Assembly (NCBI RefSeq): GCF_001425265.1
Contig: NZ_LMEC01000011.1
Span: 187,585 to 251,584, forward strand
DNA from: Massilia sp. Root418
GTDB taxonomy: Bacteria; Pseudomonadota; Gammaproteobacteria; Burkholderiales; Burkholderiaceae_D
Reading direction: 5' to 3'
Length of the DNA stretch: 64,000 bases
The stretch's first letter is position 1, and every line of letters begins with the position of its first letter. The position numbers were made by a program, and so were the translations under genes. This document shows positions 16,856 to 25,665 of this stretch, piece after piece. A model generated the notes under the pieces. That model saw only the letters and a program-made list of their open reading frames with translations. It did no database searches and was not told the DNA's origin.

Positions 16856-17983
16856 CTACAGCGCTTCCTTGAGCGCCCGCACCACGCGGTCCTGCTCTTC
16901 TTCCAGTCCCACCCAGAGCGGCAGGCGCAACAGGCGCTCGGACAGGCCGTCGGTGTGCGCCATGCCGCCGTGCGCGCGGCTGAACTTGCGGCCGGCCGGT
17001 GCGCTGTGCAGGGGCACGTAGTGGAACACGGAATTGACGCCCTGGCGCTTCAGGTTGGCGATCGCCTCGGTACGCTGCTCCAGCGAGTCGAGCAGGATGT
17101 AGTACATGTGCGCGTTGTGCGTGCAGCCTTCCGGCACCACCGGGCGGCGCAGCCGGCCCTCGGCTTCCAGCGGCGCCAGCGCGGCGTGGTAGCTGTCCCA
17201 CAGCGCCAGGCGGCGCGCGGTGATGTTGTTGGCCTCTTCCATCTGCGCCCACAGGAAGGCGGCGATCACTTCGCCCGGCAGGTAGGACGAGCCGATATCG
17301 ACCCAGGTGTATTTGTCCACCTGGCCGCGGAAGAACTGGCTGCGGTTGGTGCCCTTTTCGCGGATGATCTCGGCGCGCTCGGCGAACACCGGGTCGTTCA
17401 CCAGCAGCGCGCCGCCTTCGCCGGCGATGATGTTCTTGGTCTCGTGGAAGGAATAGGCGCCCATGTGGCCGATGCTGCCCAGCGCGCGGCCCTTGTAGGT
17501 CGACATGATGCCCTGCGCCGCGTCCTCGATCACGATCAGGTTGTGGCGCTTGGCGATGTCCATGATGGTGTCCATCTCGCACGCCACGCCGGCGTAGTGC
17601 ACCGGCAGGATGACCTTGGTGCGCGCGGTAATGGCCGCCTCGATCTTGGTCTCGTCGATGTTGAGCGTGTCGGGGCGGATGTCCACGAACACCGGCACGG
17701 CGCCGCGCATCACGAAGGCGTTGGCGGTCGAGACGAAGGTGTAGGACGGCATGATGACTTCGTCGCCTTCCTGCACCTCGGCCAGCAGCGCGGCCATTTC
17801 CAGCGCCGCCGTGCACGAATGGGTCAGCAGCGCGCGCGCCGCGCCGGTATTCTGTTCCAGCCAGCGGTGGCAGCGCTTGGTGAAGCTGCCGTCGCCGGAC
17901 AGGTGGCCGTTGGTGTGCGCCTGGGCGATGTACCACAGCTCGCGGCCGGTCATGAAGGGTTTGTTGAATGGTATCGGGTTCAT
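16856..17983 (-). CDS. wecE: dTDP-4-amino-4,6-dideoxygalactose transaminase (WecE/RffA type)
   Basis: A 375-residue PLP enzyme of the DegT/DnrJ/EryC1/StrS family, the usual length. It converts dTDP-4-keto-6-deoxyglucose to dTDP-4-amino-4,6-dideoxygalactose using glutamate. The N-terminus IPFNKPFMTGRELWYI, the THSCTAALEMAALL substrate loop and the cofactor lysine at residue 183 in SFHETKNI match WecE closely. It is the most downstream gene of the minus-strand polysaccharide operon, just after a WecD-like acetyltransferase and a small flippase-like protein. Together they point to 4-acetamido-4,6-dideoxygalactose or a similar amino sugar in the polymer. No rmlA or rmlB is present in the window. 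Confidence 0.9.
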   Translation of the reverse strand: MNPIPFNKPFMTGRELWYIAQAHTNGHLSGDGSFTKRCHRWLEQNTGAARALLTHSCTAALEMAALLAEVQEGDEVIMPSYTFVSTANAFVMRGAVPVFVDIRPDTLNIDETKIEAAITARTKVILPVHYAGVACEMDTIMDIAKRHNLIVIEDAAQGIMSTYKGRALGSIGHMGAYSFHETKNIIAGEGGALLVNDPVFAERAEIIREKGTNRSQFFRGQVDKYTWVDIGSSYLPGEVIAAFLWAQMEEANNITARRLALWDSYHAALAPLEAEGRLRRPVVPEGCTHNAHMYYILLDSLEQRTEAIANLKRQGVNSVFHYVPLHSAPAGRKFSRAHGGMAHTDGLSERLLRLPLWVGLEEEQDRVVRALKEAL

Positions 17984-18010
17984 GCATTTATCCTTGTATG
18001 TGTGCTGCGG

Positions 18011-18385
18011 TTACCCTTGTGAGGCAACCACGGTGCCGAGGCAGATCAGTGCAACGCCGATGGCGCGCGTCATCGACAGGGGTTCGTTGAACAGCCACGC
18101 GCCCAGCAGCAGCACGATGACGAAGTTCAGGCTCATGAACGGGTAGGCATGGCTCAGCTGGAACTTGCTCATGGCCCCCATCCAGGTCACGGACGCCAGG
18201 AAGGCGGCCGCGAACGCGCTGATGATCCAGGGGTTGAGCAGCAAGCGTATCAAAAACATGAGCTTGTCGCCGCCCGCCGCCGGAAGCGCGCCGGCCTGCA
18301 TCACCTGCATCTTGATGGCGATCTGGCCGTACACGGTGAGCGCGATGGTGGCCAGGATGTACAGGTAGTTGCCGTAGCCGCTCAC
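18011..18385 (-). CDS. Small EamA/SMR-like membrane transporter
   Basis: A 124-residue protein with four predicted transmembrane helices, typical of SMR or half-EamA proteins such as the ArnE/ArnF lipid flippase subunits. The GTG start at 18385 overlaps the stop codon of the upstream acetyltransferase (GTGA). I prefer it to the longer frame from 18490, whose extra N-terminus is Arg/Gly-rich and reads antisense-like. Its place between the amino-sugar genes suggests flipping of an undecaprenyl-linked sugar, in partnership with the GT2 enzyme at 19170 or 15871. This is inference from context. Confidence 0.75.
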   Translation of the reverse strand: MSGYGNYLYILATIALTVYGQIAIKMQVMQAGALPAAGGDKLMFLIRLLLNPWIISAFAAAFLASVTWMGAMSKFQLSHAYPFMSLNFVIVLLLGAWLFNEPLSMTRAIGVALICLGTVVASQG

Positions 18386-19152
18386 GCTGCTGCTCCTTGC
18401 GCCGCGCCGCCCGCCGCCGCACCGGCCCCCTCGAACCACTTGTGGAAGGTGTAGTAGCTTTTCGACGGCTCGAAACCCTGGCGGCACCACACTTTTTGCA
18501 CCGACAGGTTGGTGATCTGGGTCGACACGATCATGTGCGCGATGTCGCGCCCGCGCGCCCAGTTCTGCGCCAGCTGCATCAGCGCGTGGTACAGGCGCTT
18601 GCCCTGGTGGCCGGGATGCACGCCGAACAGCACGCCTTCGAACTCCAGGCTGTTGTGCACCTTGAGCGTGGCGAAGGCGGCGATCTGGCCGCCGTGCTCG
18701 ATCAGCACCACGGCGTCGGCCACGGCGGGGTTGCCGCAGGAATTGGCGGCCCAGCTCGAATAAACCAGGTCGGCATCGCGCTTGTCCAGGCGCGGATCGA
18801 CGTGGTAGTGGCCGAAATAGCCTTCAAAGGTGAGGCCGGCCAGCGCGCCCACCGCCTCGGCGTCGGCCGCCGTGGCCAGGCGCGTGGTGTAGCCGTCAGG
18901 CAGGGCCACGTCCTGCTGCGCGATATGGCGCTTGAGGAAATAGACCAGGGTGTCGGTCAGGAAGCAGCCGGCCTGTTCCAGCTGCTGCACCTGCGCCAGC
19001 TCGGTGCTGGCGCAGCGCGCGATCAGCATCTGCACGCCGTGCGCGCCGCACCACTGCATCACCTCGGGCACCGGCTCGCTGCCGTCCAGCGTGGCCTTGG
19101 CGGTGACGACGCCGAAACGCTGGCGGTCGATGTCGGAAAGGGAAATCTTCAT
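18382..19152 (-). CDS. GNAT acetyltransferase, WecD/RffC-like
   Basis: A 256-residue protein. The N-terminal half (MKISLSDIDRQRFGVV...) resembles the WecD N-terminal domain. The C-terminal GNAT fold has the acetyl-CoA-binding pattern GVHPGHQGKRLYHALM around residue 195-210 and a closing VQKVWCRQGF. Directly followed by the WecE transaminase gene, it most likely N-acetylates the dTDP-4-amino-4,6-dideoxyhexose. It lies between a GT2 gene (17-bp gap) and the small transporter (4-bp overlap). The assignment rests on pairing with wecE plus fold. Identity to E. coli WecD appears low, so I give no gene symbol. Confidence 0.78.
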   Translation of the reverse strand: MKISLSDIDRQRFGVVTAKATLDGSEPVPEVMQWCGAHGVQMLIARCASTELAQVQQLEQAGCFLTDTLVYFLKRHIAQQDVALPDGYTTRLATAADAEAVGALAGLTFEGYFGHYHVDPRLDKRDADLVYSSWAANSCGNPAVADAVVLIEHGGQIAAFATLKVHNSLEFEGVLFGVHPGHQGKRLYHALMQLAQNWARGRDIAHMIVSTQITNLSVQKVWCRQGFEPSKSYYTFHKWFEGAGAAAGGAAQGAAA

Positions 19153-19169
19153 AACGGTCTCCGGAAGGG

Positions 19170-20153
19170 TTAGGGGCGGCCGTGGCCCGGTTCGCGGCCG
19201 GGCACGGCGTTCGGCGTCAGGCGGCGCACGATGTACAGGGGGCGCTTCTTGACCTCGTCGAAGGTCTTGCCCAGGTACAGGCCGAGGATGCCCAGGATGC
19301 CGATGATCAGGCCGCCGATGAAGTACAGCGACACCATCATGCTGGCCCAGCCCGGAATGGCGGTGCCGTGCAGCAGGGCGCGGCCCAGGATCCAGCCGCC
19401 GAAGCCGAACGACACGGCCGCCATGCTCAGGCCCAGCGTGACGGCCATGCGCAGCGGCTTGTCCGAGTAGGCCAGGATGGTGTCGGCCGCCAGCTTGCGC
19501 AGCTTGGCGAAGGTATAGGTGGACTTGCCGTCCAGGCGTTCGGCGTGCTGCACGCGGATGCCGGTGGTGGGGAAGCCCATCCACTGCACGTGGCCGCCGA
19601 AAAAGCGCAGCTGCTCGCGCATGCGGCCGAAATTGTCCACCACCTGGCGCGACATGATGCGGAAGTTGCCGCTGTCGCCGTCGATGTTGATGTCGGCCAG
19701 GTAGCTGAACAGGCGGTAGAACAGCCACGAGGTGGCGCGCTTGAGCAGCGGGTCCTGGCGCGGGCCGCGCAGCGCCAGCACCACGTCATAGCCCTCCTGG
19801 GCCTTGGCGTACAGGCGCGGGATTTCCTCGGGCGCGTCCTGCAGGTCGCAGTCCATCACCACCACCCAGTCGCCGCGCGCCTGGTCCATGCCGGCCGTGA
19901 TGCCGTAGTGCTGGCCGAAGTTGCGGCTGAACTGCAGGCCCACCACGCGCGGGTCGGCCTGCGCCAGCCGTTCGATGACGTCCCATGAGCGGTCCGGGCC
20001 GCAGTCTTCCACCAGCACGATTTCAAAGTTCGGGCTGATGGTCTGCAGCGCCGCGCTCAGGCGGCGGTACAGTTCGTCGAGCATGGTTTCGGCCCGGTAC
20101 ACCGGGATCACGACGGAAACGACGGGGGGCGGGGAGAGCGTTTGTGCTTGCAT
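19170..20153 (-). CDS. Family 2 glycosyltransferase, ArnC/DPM1-like
   Basis: A 327-residue enzyme. The GT-A domain has VVSVVIPVYRAETMLDEL, the nucleotide-binding VEDCGPDRSWDVI and the metal-binding VMDCDLQDAPEEI. Two C-terminal TM helices (~235-255, ~270-295) anchor it. This architecture transfers a sugar or amino sugar onto undecaprenyl phosphate, as ArnC and GtrB do. Its start codon shares one base with the stop codon of the upstream membrane protein (TAATG), so it is tightly coupled. With the SMR-like protein it could form a charge-and-flip pair that supplies sugar to the GT-C-like proteins at 20153 and 22352. Confidence 0.87.
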   Translation of the reverse strand: MQAQTLSPPPVVSVVIPVYRAETMLDELYRRLSAALQTISPNFEIVLVEDCGPDRSWDVIERLAQADPRVVGLQFSRNFGQHYGITAGMDQARGDWVVVMDCDLQDAPEEIPRLYAKAQEGYDVVLALRGPRQDPLLKRATSWLFYRLFSYLADINIDGDSGNFRIMSRQVVDNFGRMREQLRFFGGHVQWMGFPTTGIRVQHAERLDGKSTYTFAKLRKLAADTILAYSDKPLRMAVTLGLSMAAVSFGFGGWILGRALLHGTAIPGWASMMVSLYFIGGLIIGILGILGLYLGKTFDEVKKRPLYIVRRLTPNAVPGREPGHGRP

Positions 20154-22264
20154 TATTGTCCTGCGCCGGCGGCTGCCGGCTTGCTGATGGGTGAAGGAAG
20201 GGCGGGCGCGCGCACCAGCTCGATCGAGCGCAGCGCCACGCGGCCCGTGCCATTGACGAAGGCGCGCAGTTCGACCAGGCCGGTGCGCCGGGCCAGCGTG
20301 AACGGCACGCTGAGGCGCTGGCGGCCGTTGCCGCTGAGCGTGCGCTGGCCGTGCACGGTGGCACCGGCGGCCGAGCTCACGTCCACGTGGCCGACGCCGG
20401 CGCCGGCAGGCGCGTCCGGCGCGCCGGCGATGTCCACCTCGAAGGTGGCGATATAGTTGCCCGGCCGGACAGCGAGGGCGGGCCCGAAGTGCAGGGTGCC
20501 CTGTTCGCCCGGCTGGGCCACCAGCCCGCCGTCCGGGGCGGGCTGGCCGACCGTGTGCGGCGAGGCCGCACCCACCGCGAAGCGGGCCGGCGTGGCGTAG
20601 CTCAGGTCCCAGCCCGGCAGCGCAGCCAGGTTGCCGGCAAATTCCAGCACGTTCGCTTCCTCGAAGCGCAGCGTGCGCACCGGCGCGCCCGCCAGCGCGG
20701 CCAGCGCGGGCAGGTTGATCTGTTTGAGCTCGTCGTCGCCCAGCAGCAGGAAGGTCTTGCCGCTCCAGTAGGCGCGTTCGTACCAGCGGTTCGAGCCCAG
20801 GCCGCGCATCGGCGCCGGCAGGCCGTTCTCGATGACGATCTGGCGCACCCGCACGCGCTCGCCGCTCAGCACCGTGAGCTTGCCGGCGTTCCAGTAGCTG
20901 GCGTAGCCGTACTGCAGCCCGTTTTGCTGGAGGAAGTCGAGCAGGCGCGTGTCGCGGGTTGGCATGTGCATCGACGGCGGGGCCGGAAAGATCATGGCGT
21001 AATAGTTCAGGTAGGCGCCCGGCGCGCTGGTGGCCAGCACGGCGATGGCAGCCGCGCCCGCATAGCGGCCGAACGCCGGCAGCGCCTTGCCGTCCACGAT
21101 CACGCCGGCAAACACCAGCAGCATGCACAGCAGCGCCGGCACCAGGTAGCGCACCGAGCTGATCATCGCTTCCGTGCCGCCCATGTCGGCCAGCGTGGTG
21201 GTCAGCAGGATGAACAGGTTGATGCCCAGCGCGGCGGCGGTGAATACGGCCACGAACAGGCGGCCCCGGTGCTGGCGCTGGAAGGCCTTGGCCAGCGTCC
21301 AGGGCAGCAGGGCCAGCAGCGCCACGCCGGCCACCAGCCGCACCGCCTGGTACACGCCGGCTGCCGTCAGCACGGCCTTGCCGCCGGTGGGCAGCGCGCC
21401 CAGCACGCCCAGCAGGCCCTGCAGCGTGCCCAGCAGCTGGTGCTGCATGCCGGCGAAGTCCAGCCAGTTGAGGGCGGCCAGGCCCTGGTGGTTGATCACG
21501 TGTGCCAGCGTGCGGCGGTTGAGCAGCACCCCGGCCGCCAGCGCTGCCAGCACCACGGCCATGGCGCGCCAGTGCGCGGCCGGCGCGGGCGCCGGCCCGT
21601 CCGCGCCGGCCGCGTCCTGGCGGTCGGCCAGCATGAGGGCGGCGGCGGCCAGCAGCAGCGGCAGGGCAAAGAACACCAGCGCGCGCTGGGGGTTGGACCA
21701 GAAGGCCAGCACGGTCAGCAGGGCCAGCAGCGTGGCCCAGCCCCAGCGCGCGCGGCCGGCGCTGCGCGTCATCGACCAGTAGCCCTGCAGCATGAAGCAG
21801 GTCATGTAGAACAGGGTGCCGTAGGCGGCCTGGCCGTACACGTGTTCGGCCAGCATCACCGTCATGCCGCTCGACAGCAGCACCATGCTCACCAGCCGCG
21901 CGGCCGGCGACTGCCCCAGCAGGCCGGTGAGCTTCCAGCCGCCCAGCAGGATCAGGGCGGCCGACAGCAGCGAGGCGGCCGCGTGCAGGGCGAAGCTGTT
22001 GCGCGCCAGCGGCAGCAGCGCCAGGATGAAGGCGTGGTTGAACAGCACCCACACGTCGTTGTTAATGTAGTTCCACTCGGGCGGGAAGAAGCGGCCGGTC
22101 TCGAACATTTCCTGCGCCAGCAGGTTCTTCACGGCGGCGTCCGCGTGAAAGATCAGCTGGTAGCCGAAGACCAGGAAGAACGCCAGCATCAGCAGGTTCA
22201 GCGCCAGCAGTGCCAGCAGCCATTTGCGGCCTGGTTTGCTTGTGATGGAAAGGGGAAACGGCAT
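20153..22264 (-). CDS. Large polytopic membrane protein, GT-C-like (paralogue A)
   Basis: A 703-residue protein. About ten to twelve TM helices fill the first ~440 residues. The first periplasmic loop carries FHADAAVKN, with an Asp where GT-C glycosyltransferases place their catalytic acid, followed by ETGRFFPPEWNYINNDVW. The last ~130 residues are soluble and beta-rich, ending in a jelly-roll-like segment (LHFGPALAVRPGNYIATFEV). A lipid-linked-sugar-dependent transferase that decorates the polysaccharide or core in the periplasm would fit, but no named family was recognised. It is a clear paralogue of the gene at 22352 (about 60% identity over the first 200 residues by eye) and overlaps the GT2 gene by one base. 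Confidence 0.75.
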   Translation of the reverse strand: MPFPLSITSKPGRKWLLALLALNLLMLAFFLVFGYQLIFHADAAVKNLLAQEMFETGRFFPPEWNYINNDVWVLFNHAFILALLPLARNSFALHAAASLLSAALILLGGWKLTGLLGQSPAARLVSMVLLSSGMTVMLAEHVYGQAAYGTLFYMTCFMLQGYWSMTRSAGRARWGWATLLALLTVLAFWSNPQRALVFFALPLLLAAAALMLADRQDAAGADGPAPAPAAHWRAMAVVLAALAAGVLLNRRTLAHVINHQGLAALNWLDFAGMQHQLLGTLQGLLGVLGALPTGGKAVLTAAGVYQAVRLVAGVALLALLPWTLAKAFQRQHRGRLFVAVFTAAALGINLFILLTTTLADMGGTEAMISSVRYLVPALLCMLLVFAGVIVDGKALPAFGRYAGAAAIAVLATSAPGAYLNYYAMIFPAPPSMHMPTRDTRLLDFLQQNGLQYGYASYWNAGKLTVLSGERVRVRQIVIENGLPAPMRGLGSNRWYERAYWSGKTFLLLGDDELKQINLPALAALAGAPVRTLRFEEANVLEFAGNLAALPGWDLSYATPARFAVGAASPHTVGQPAPDGGLVAQPGEQGTLHFGPALAVRPGNYIATFEVDIAGAPDAPAGAGVGHVDVSSAAGATVHGQRTLSGNGRQRLSVPFTLARRTGLVELRAFVNGTGRVALRSIELVRAPALPSPISKPAAAGAGQ

Positions 22265-22291
22265 AGGCAGCTAGTTGCAATCGAGCGCGCC

Positions 22292-22303
22292 ATGATAGCA
22301 CGC
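22292..22303 (-). promoter_or_regulatory. Leader element GCGTGCTATCAT upstream of paralogue A
   Basis: This 12-base sequence lies 28 bp ahead of the ATG at 22264, beside an AT-rich island (22304-22325). An identical copy precedes paralogue B at 24415-24426. TATCAT resembles a -10 hexamer, but no convincing -35 is seen. It may simply be preserved from duplication. Confidence 0.45.
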
Positions 22304-22351
22304 CATTATTAATTAGATAATATTGAAGCCAGCCGTGCAGGCCGGCTTCGC

Positions 22352-24382
22352 TCAGGCCGGCAGCCGCACCAGGCTGACCTGGTACACCAGCATCTTGCTG
22401 ATGCCGTTGGTCAGCACCCGGAACTCCAGCAGCTTGGTCGGCTCGCGCACGTCGATCTGCAAGGTCAGCAACTGGCGGCCGCTGCCGGTGACGGTGCGGC
22501 GTGCGAACGACGTCACGCCGGCGGCTGCCACCACGTCCACTGCGCCCAGTTCGGCGCCGGCCGGCGCCGCGCCGGTTTCCAGGTCGAAGCTCACCGCGTA
22601 GCGGCCGGGCTCGATATCGATATAAGGGCCGTAGTGCAGCCAGCCCGGGGTGCCCGCTTCGCCGACCAGCGCGCCTGCCTTGGCGTCGTAATGGCCGGTG
22701 TGGTGCGGGCTGCGCTCGGACACGGGGAAATGCGTGGGCGCGCTGACCCGCGGATTCCAGGATTGCATCACGGCCAGGTTGGCCGGGTAGACCAGGATGG
22801 TCATGTCGCCGTGGCGCAGCGTGCGCTGCGGCGCGCCCACTTCGGCGGCCAGGCGCGCCAGGTCCACCTGCGCCAGTTCGCCCTGGGTCAGCATCAGGAA
22901 GGTTGGACCGCTCCAGGCGGCCGGCTGGTACCAGCGGTTGGACGCCAATTTGCGCATCGGCATCGGCACGCCGCCCTCGATGACCACCTGCCGCACTTTC
23001 ACCTCGTGGCCGCTCAGCACGGTGAGCTTGCCCGCGTTCCAGAAGCTGGCGTAGCCGTAGTGCAGGCCGTTCGCGCGCAGGTAGTCCAGCAGGTTGTTTT
23101 CCGGGCTGGGCAGGTTGATGGCCGGCGGCAGCTTGAAATGCTGGTTGTAGGGCGACAGGTAGGACGGCGCCGCGCTGGTGGCCAGCAAGGCCAGCGCCAG
23201 CACCGCCGCCGCGCGCGCCGGCAGGCTGCCGCTGGGGCGGTCCACCACTTCGCCCACGGTCAGCATCAGCAACAGCAGCACGCCGGGCACCAGGTAGCGC
23301 ACCGAGGCGGTGGGCGCGGACATGTCGGCCAGGGTGGTGGTCAGCATGATCAGCAGGTTCAGGCCCAGCATGGCCGAGGCGAACACCGCCACGAACAGGC
23401 GGCCGCGGTGCGCGCTGCGCAGGGCGCGGCGCAGCGCCAGCGGCGCCAGCACCATCACCGTCACGGCTGCCAGCAGGCGCAGGATCTGGTACACGCCCGG
23501 GATCGACACCACCCGGGTGGCCGCGCGCGGCTCGCCGCCCAGGATGCCGAACAGGCCGCCGATGATGGCGTGCACGTTGTGCACCATGCCGTCGTAGGAC
23601 AGCCAGTTCATGGCGGTCAGGCCGCGGTGGTTGATCACCTGGCGCAGCGTGTAGCTGTTGAGCGCAACGCCCACCACCAGGCCGGCCATCAGCACGCCAA
23701 GGTAGCAGCCGTGGCGCCGGCCGGCGCCGGGCGCCCCGGCCTGCCTGTCCAGCGCCCACAGCGTGCCGCCGGCCAGCAGCAGCGGCAAGCCGTAGTAGAT
23801 CATCGCGCGCTGCGGATTGGCCCAGAACACCAGCGCCGCCAGCACGGCGGTGGCGGCGCCCCAGCCCCAGCGCGCGCGGCCCTGCGCCTGCGTGAGCGAC
23901 CAGTACGCCACCAGCAGGAAGCAGCCGAGGTAGTAGGCTGCGCCATAGGCGGCCTGCCCGAACACGTGTTCGGCCATGATCTCGGACATGCCGCTGCTGA
24001 GCACAATCATGCTCACCAGGCGCGCCGTGGGCGACTGCCCCAGCACGCCGCTCACTTTCCAGCTGGCCCACAGCAGCAGCGCAGCCGAGATGACGTCCGA
24101 GGCCGCGTGCGCGGCAAAGCCGTTGGGCATGAAGGCCAGCAGCGGGACGATGAAGGCGTGGTTGAAGAACACCCACAGGTCGTTGTTGACGTAGTTCCAT
24201 TCGCGCGGGAAGAAGCGCCCCGTCTCGACCATTTCCTGCGCCAGCAGGTTCTTCACGGCGGAATCGGAATGGAAGATCAGCTGGTAGTCGAAACCGATGA
24301 AAAACAGCAGCAGCAAGATGTTGCTGAGCAGCAGTAGTGCTAGCAGCTTGCGGGTCAAGCCAGCGGAAACGGGGAACGCCAT
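22352..24382 (-). CDS. Large polytopic membrane protein, GT-C-like (paralogue B)
   Basis: A 676-residue product from ATG 24382 (MAFPVSAG), chosen because it aligns with the MPFPLSIT start of paralogue A. The longer GTG start at 24424 adds an unaligned 14 residues. It has the same plan: ~10-12 TM helices, a first loop with FHSDSAVKN, and the sequences GQSPTARLVSM and EHVFGQAAYG shared with A. A soluble C-terminal beta domain begins around residue 540. It is probably a GT-C-type transferase acting on lipid-linked sugars in the periplasm. Two neighbouring copies imply two related sugars or linkages. Confidence 0.75.
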   Translation of the reverse strand: MAFPVSAGLTRKLLALLLLSNILLLLFFIGFDYQLIFHSDSAVKNLLAQEMVETGRFFPREWNYVNNDLWVFFNHAFIVPLLAFMPNGFAAHAASDVISAALLLWASWKVSGVLGQSPTARLVSMIVLSSGMSEIMAEHVFGQAAYGAAYYLGCFLLVAYWSLTQAQGRARWGWGAATAVLAALVFWANPQRAMIYYGLPLLLAGGTLWALDRQAGAPGAGRRHGCYLGVLMAGLVVGVALNSYTLRQVINHRGLTAMNWLSYDGMVHNVHAIIGGLFGILGGEPRAATRVVSIPGVYQILRLLAAVTVMVLAPLALRRALRSAHRGRLFVAVFASAMLGLNLLIMLTTTLADMSAPTASVRYLVPGVLLLLMLTVGEVVDRPSGSLPARAAAVLALALLATSAAPSYLSPYNQHFKLPPAINLPSPENNLLDYLRANGLHYGYASFWNAGKLTVLSGHEVKVRQVVIEGGVPMPMRKLASNRWYQPAAWSGPTFLMLTQGELAQVDLARLAAEVGAPQRTLRHGDMTILVYPANLAVMQSWNPRVSAPTHFPVSERSPHHTGHYDAKAGALVGEAGTPGWLHYGPYIDIEPGRYAVSFDLETGAAPAGAELGAVDVVAAAGVTSFARRTVTGSGRQLLTLQIDVREPTKLLEFRVLTNGISKMLVYQVSLVRLPA

Positions 24383-24414
24383 GGGAAGCTTAGTGGGGAA
24401 AAAGAAAGGCGTGG

Positions 24415-24426
24415 ATGATAGCACGC
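24415..24426 (-). promoter_or_regulatory. Leader element GCGTGCTATCAT upstream of paralogue B
   Basis: Identical 12-mer to 22292-22303, 33 bp ahead of the ATG at 24382 and next to an AT-rich stretch (24431-24456). See the paralogue A copy. The pair indicates that the tandem duplication included the 5' leader. Confidence 0.45.
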
Positions 24427-24456
24427 AGTTGTAATTTAATACACATATAAATTGGC

Positions 24457-25665
24457 TTACGGCAACTCAACGGTGGCGCGGCGGTGCCAGCGCTGGCCCA
24501 GCACCACGTCCAGCATCTGCTGCGTGCTTTGCTGCCAGCTCAGGCAGGGCATGCCGGACGAGGGCGGCGCCTTGCCGTCGGCGTGCAAGGCCAGCCACTG
24601 CTGCAGCGCCTTGGCCAGCGCGGCGCCGTTGGCGGCAGTGAAGTACCACGCGTGCGCGCCGGCCACTTCGCGGAACACCGGCAGGTCGCGCGCGATCACC
24701 GGCAGGCCGTGCTGCGCCGCCTCGATCAGCGGCAGGCCGAAGCCTTCCGCGGCGGACGCCGCCACCAGCGCTGCACTGCGGCGGTACAGCTGCTGCAGCG
24801 TGTCGTCGCTGGCGCGTTCCAGCCAGAACAGCCTGCGGCCCAGTTCGGGGTGCCCGCGCAGGCGCGCCTGCAGCTGCGCCACTTCCCAGCCGGGCTGGCC
24901 GACGATCACGAGGCAGCTGTCCTTGCCCTTGCCGCCGTCGCTGCCGGCGCGCCACAGCAGTTCCATCGCGTCGAGCACCTGCGCGTGCATCTTGCGCGGC
25001 TCCAGCGTGCCCACCATCAGCAGCGCGCGGCGGCCGGCAATGGCCTCCAGCACGGCCTGGTCGGCCGCGCCGCTGCCGGTGCTCGGCAGGCTGGCTTCCA
25101 GGTCCGCGCCCAGGTGGCAGTAGCCGATCGGCAGCGGCGCGGCGCGGCGCGGCGGCTGCCGCTCCAGGCGCTCGGCCAGCTCGTCGGCTACGGCGCGCGA
25201 AATGCACACCAGGCCGTCCGCCTGGCGGCACACCGTGTCCAGCCAGCGCTGGAACCACGGCGCCATGGATGGGTGGAACATGGACGGGTGGCTCAGCGGC
25301 ACCAGGTCGTACACCATGAAGTACAGGCGCACGCCGTGCCGGCGCAGGCTGGCCAGCAGCGCCTCGTTGCGCGGCAGCTGGTCGGGACACAGGTCCAGGC
25401 CGAGGAACAGGTCGCCCGCGCGCACGCGGATCGGATCGGGCCCGGCGCCGCCATCCATGGCGCCGGGTGCCGGCGCGTAAGCGTAGTAGCCGCCCGCGTC
25501 GTACACGGCGGCCACGTCGTAGCCCGCCGGCGGCGCGGCTGCCAGCGCCTGGTGCATGCTGCGCACCACGCGCTGGATGCCGGACCTGGCATCGTGCCTG
25601 ACCAGCTGCGACAGGTCGATCAGCAGTTGCGCCGGCGCACCGGCCAGCGGCGCCTTAGACTGCAT
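24457..25665 (-). CDS. Family 4 glycosyltransferase
   Basis: A 402-residue cytosolic GT-B enzyme. The N-terminal domain opens LLIDLSQLVRHDARSGIQRV. The C-terminal donor-binding domain has LLMVGTLEPRKMHAQVLDAM and the EX7E motif in EGFGLPLIEAAQHGLPVI. GT4 enzymes transfer mannose, rhamnose or related sugars with retention. The start overlaps the end of the 1022-residue transferase gene by 11 bp (ATGCAGTCTAA), so the two are translationally coupled and probably act on the same growing polymer. The sugar donor is unknown. Confidence 0.88.
   Translation of the reverse strand: MQSKAPLAGAPAQLLIDLSQLVRHDARSGIQRVVRSMHQALAAAPPAGYDVAAVYDAGGYYAYAPAPGAMDGGAGPDPIRVRAGDLFLGLDLCPDQLPRNEALLASLRRHGVRLYFMVYDLVPLSHPSMFHPSMAPWFQRWLDTVCRQADGLVCISRAVADELAERLERQPPRRAAPLPIGYCHLGADLEASLPSTGSGAADQAVLEAIAGRRALLMVGTLEPRKMHAQVLDAMELLWRAGSDGGKGKDSCLVIVGQPGWEVAQLQARLRGHPELGRRLFWLERASDDTLQQLYRRSAALVAASAAEGFGLPLIEAAQHGLPVIARDLPVFREVAGAHAWYFTAANGAALAKALQQWLALHADGKAPPSSGMPCLSWQQSTQQMLDVVLGQRWHRRATVELP

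Noticed and set aside
24382..24424. GTG start extending paralogue B by 14 residues
   Set aside because: The ATG at 24382 aligns exactly with the paralogue A start. The extra residues have no counterpart.
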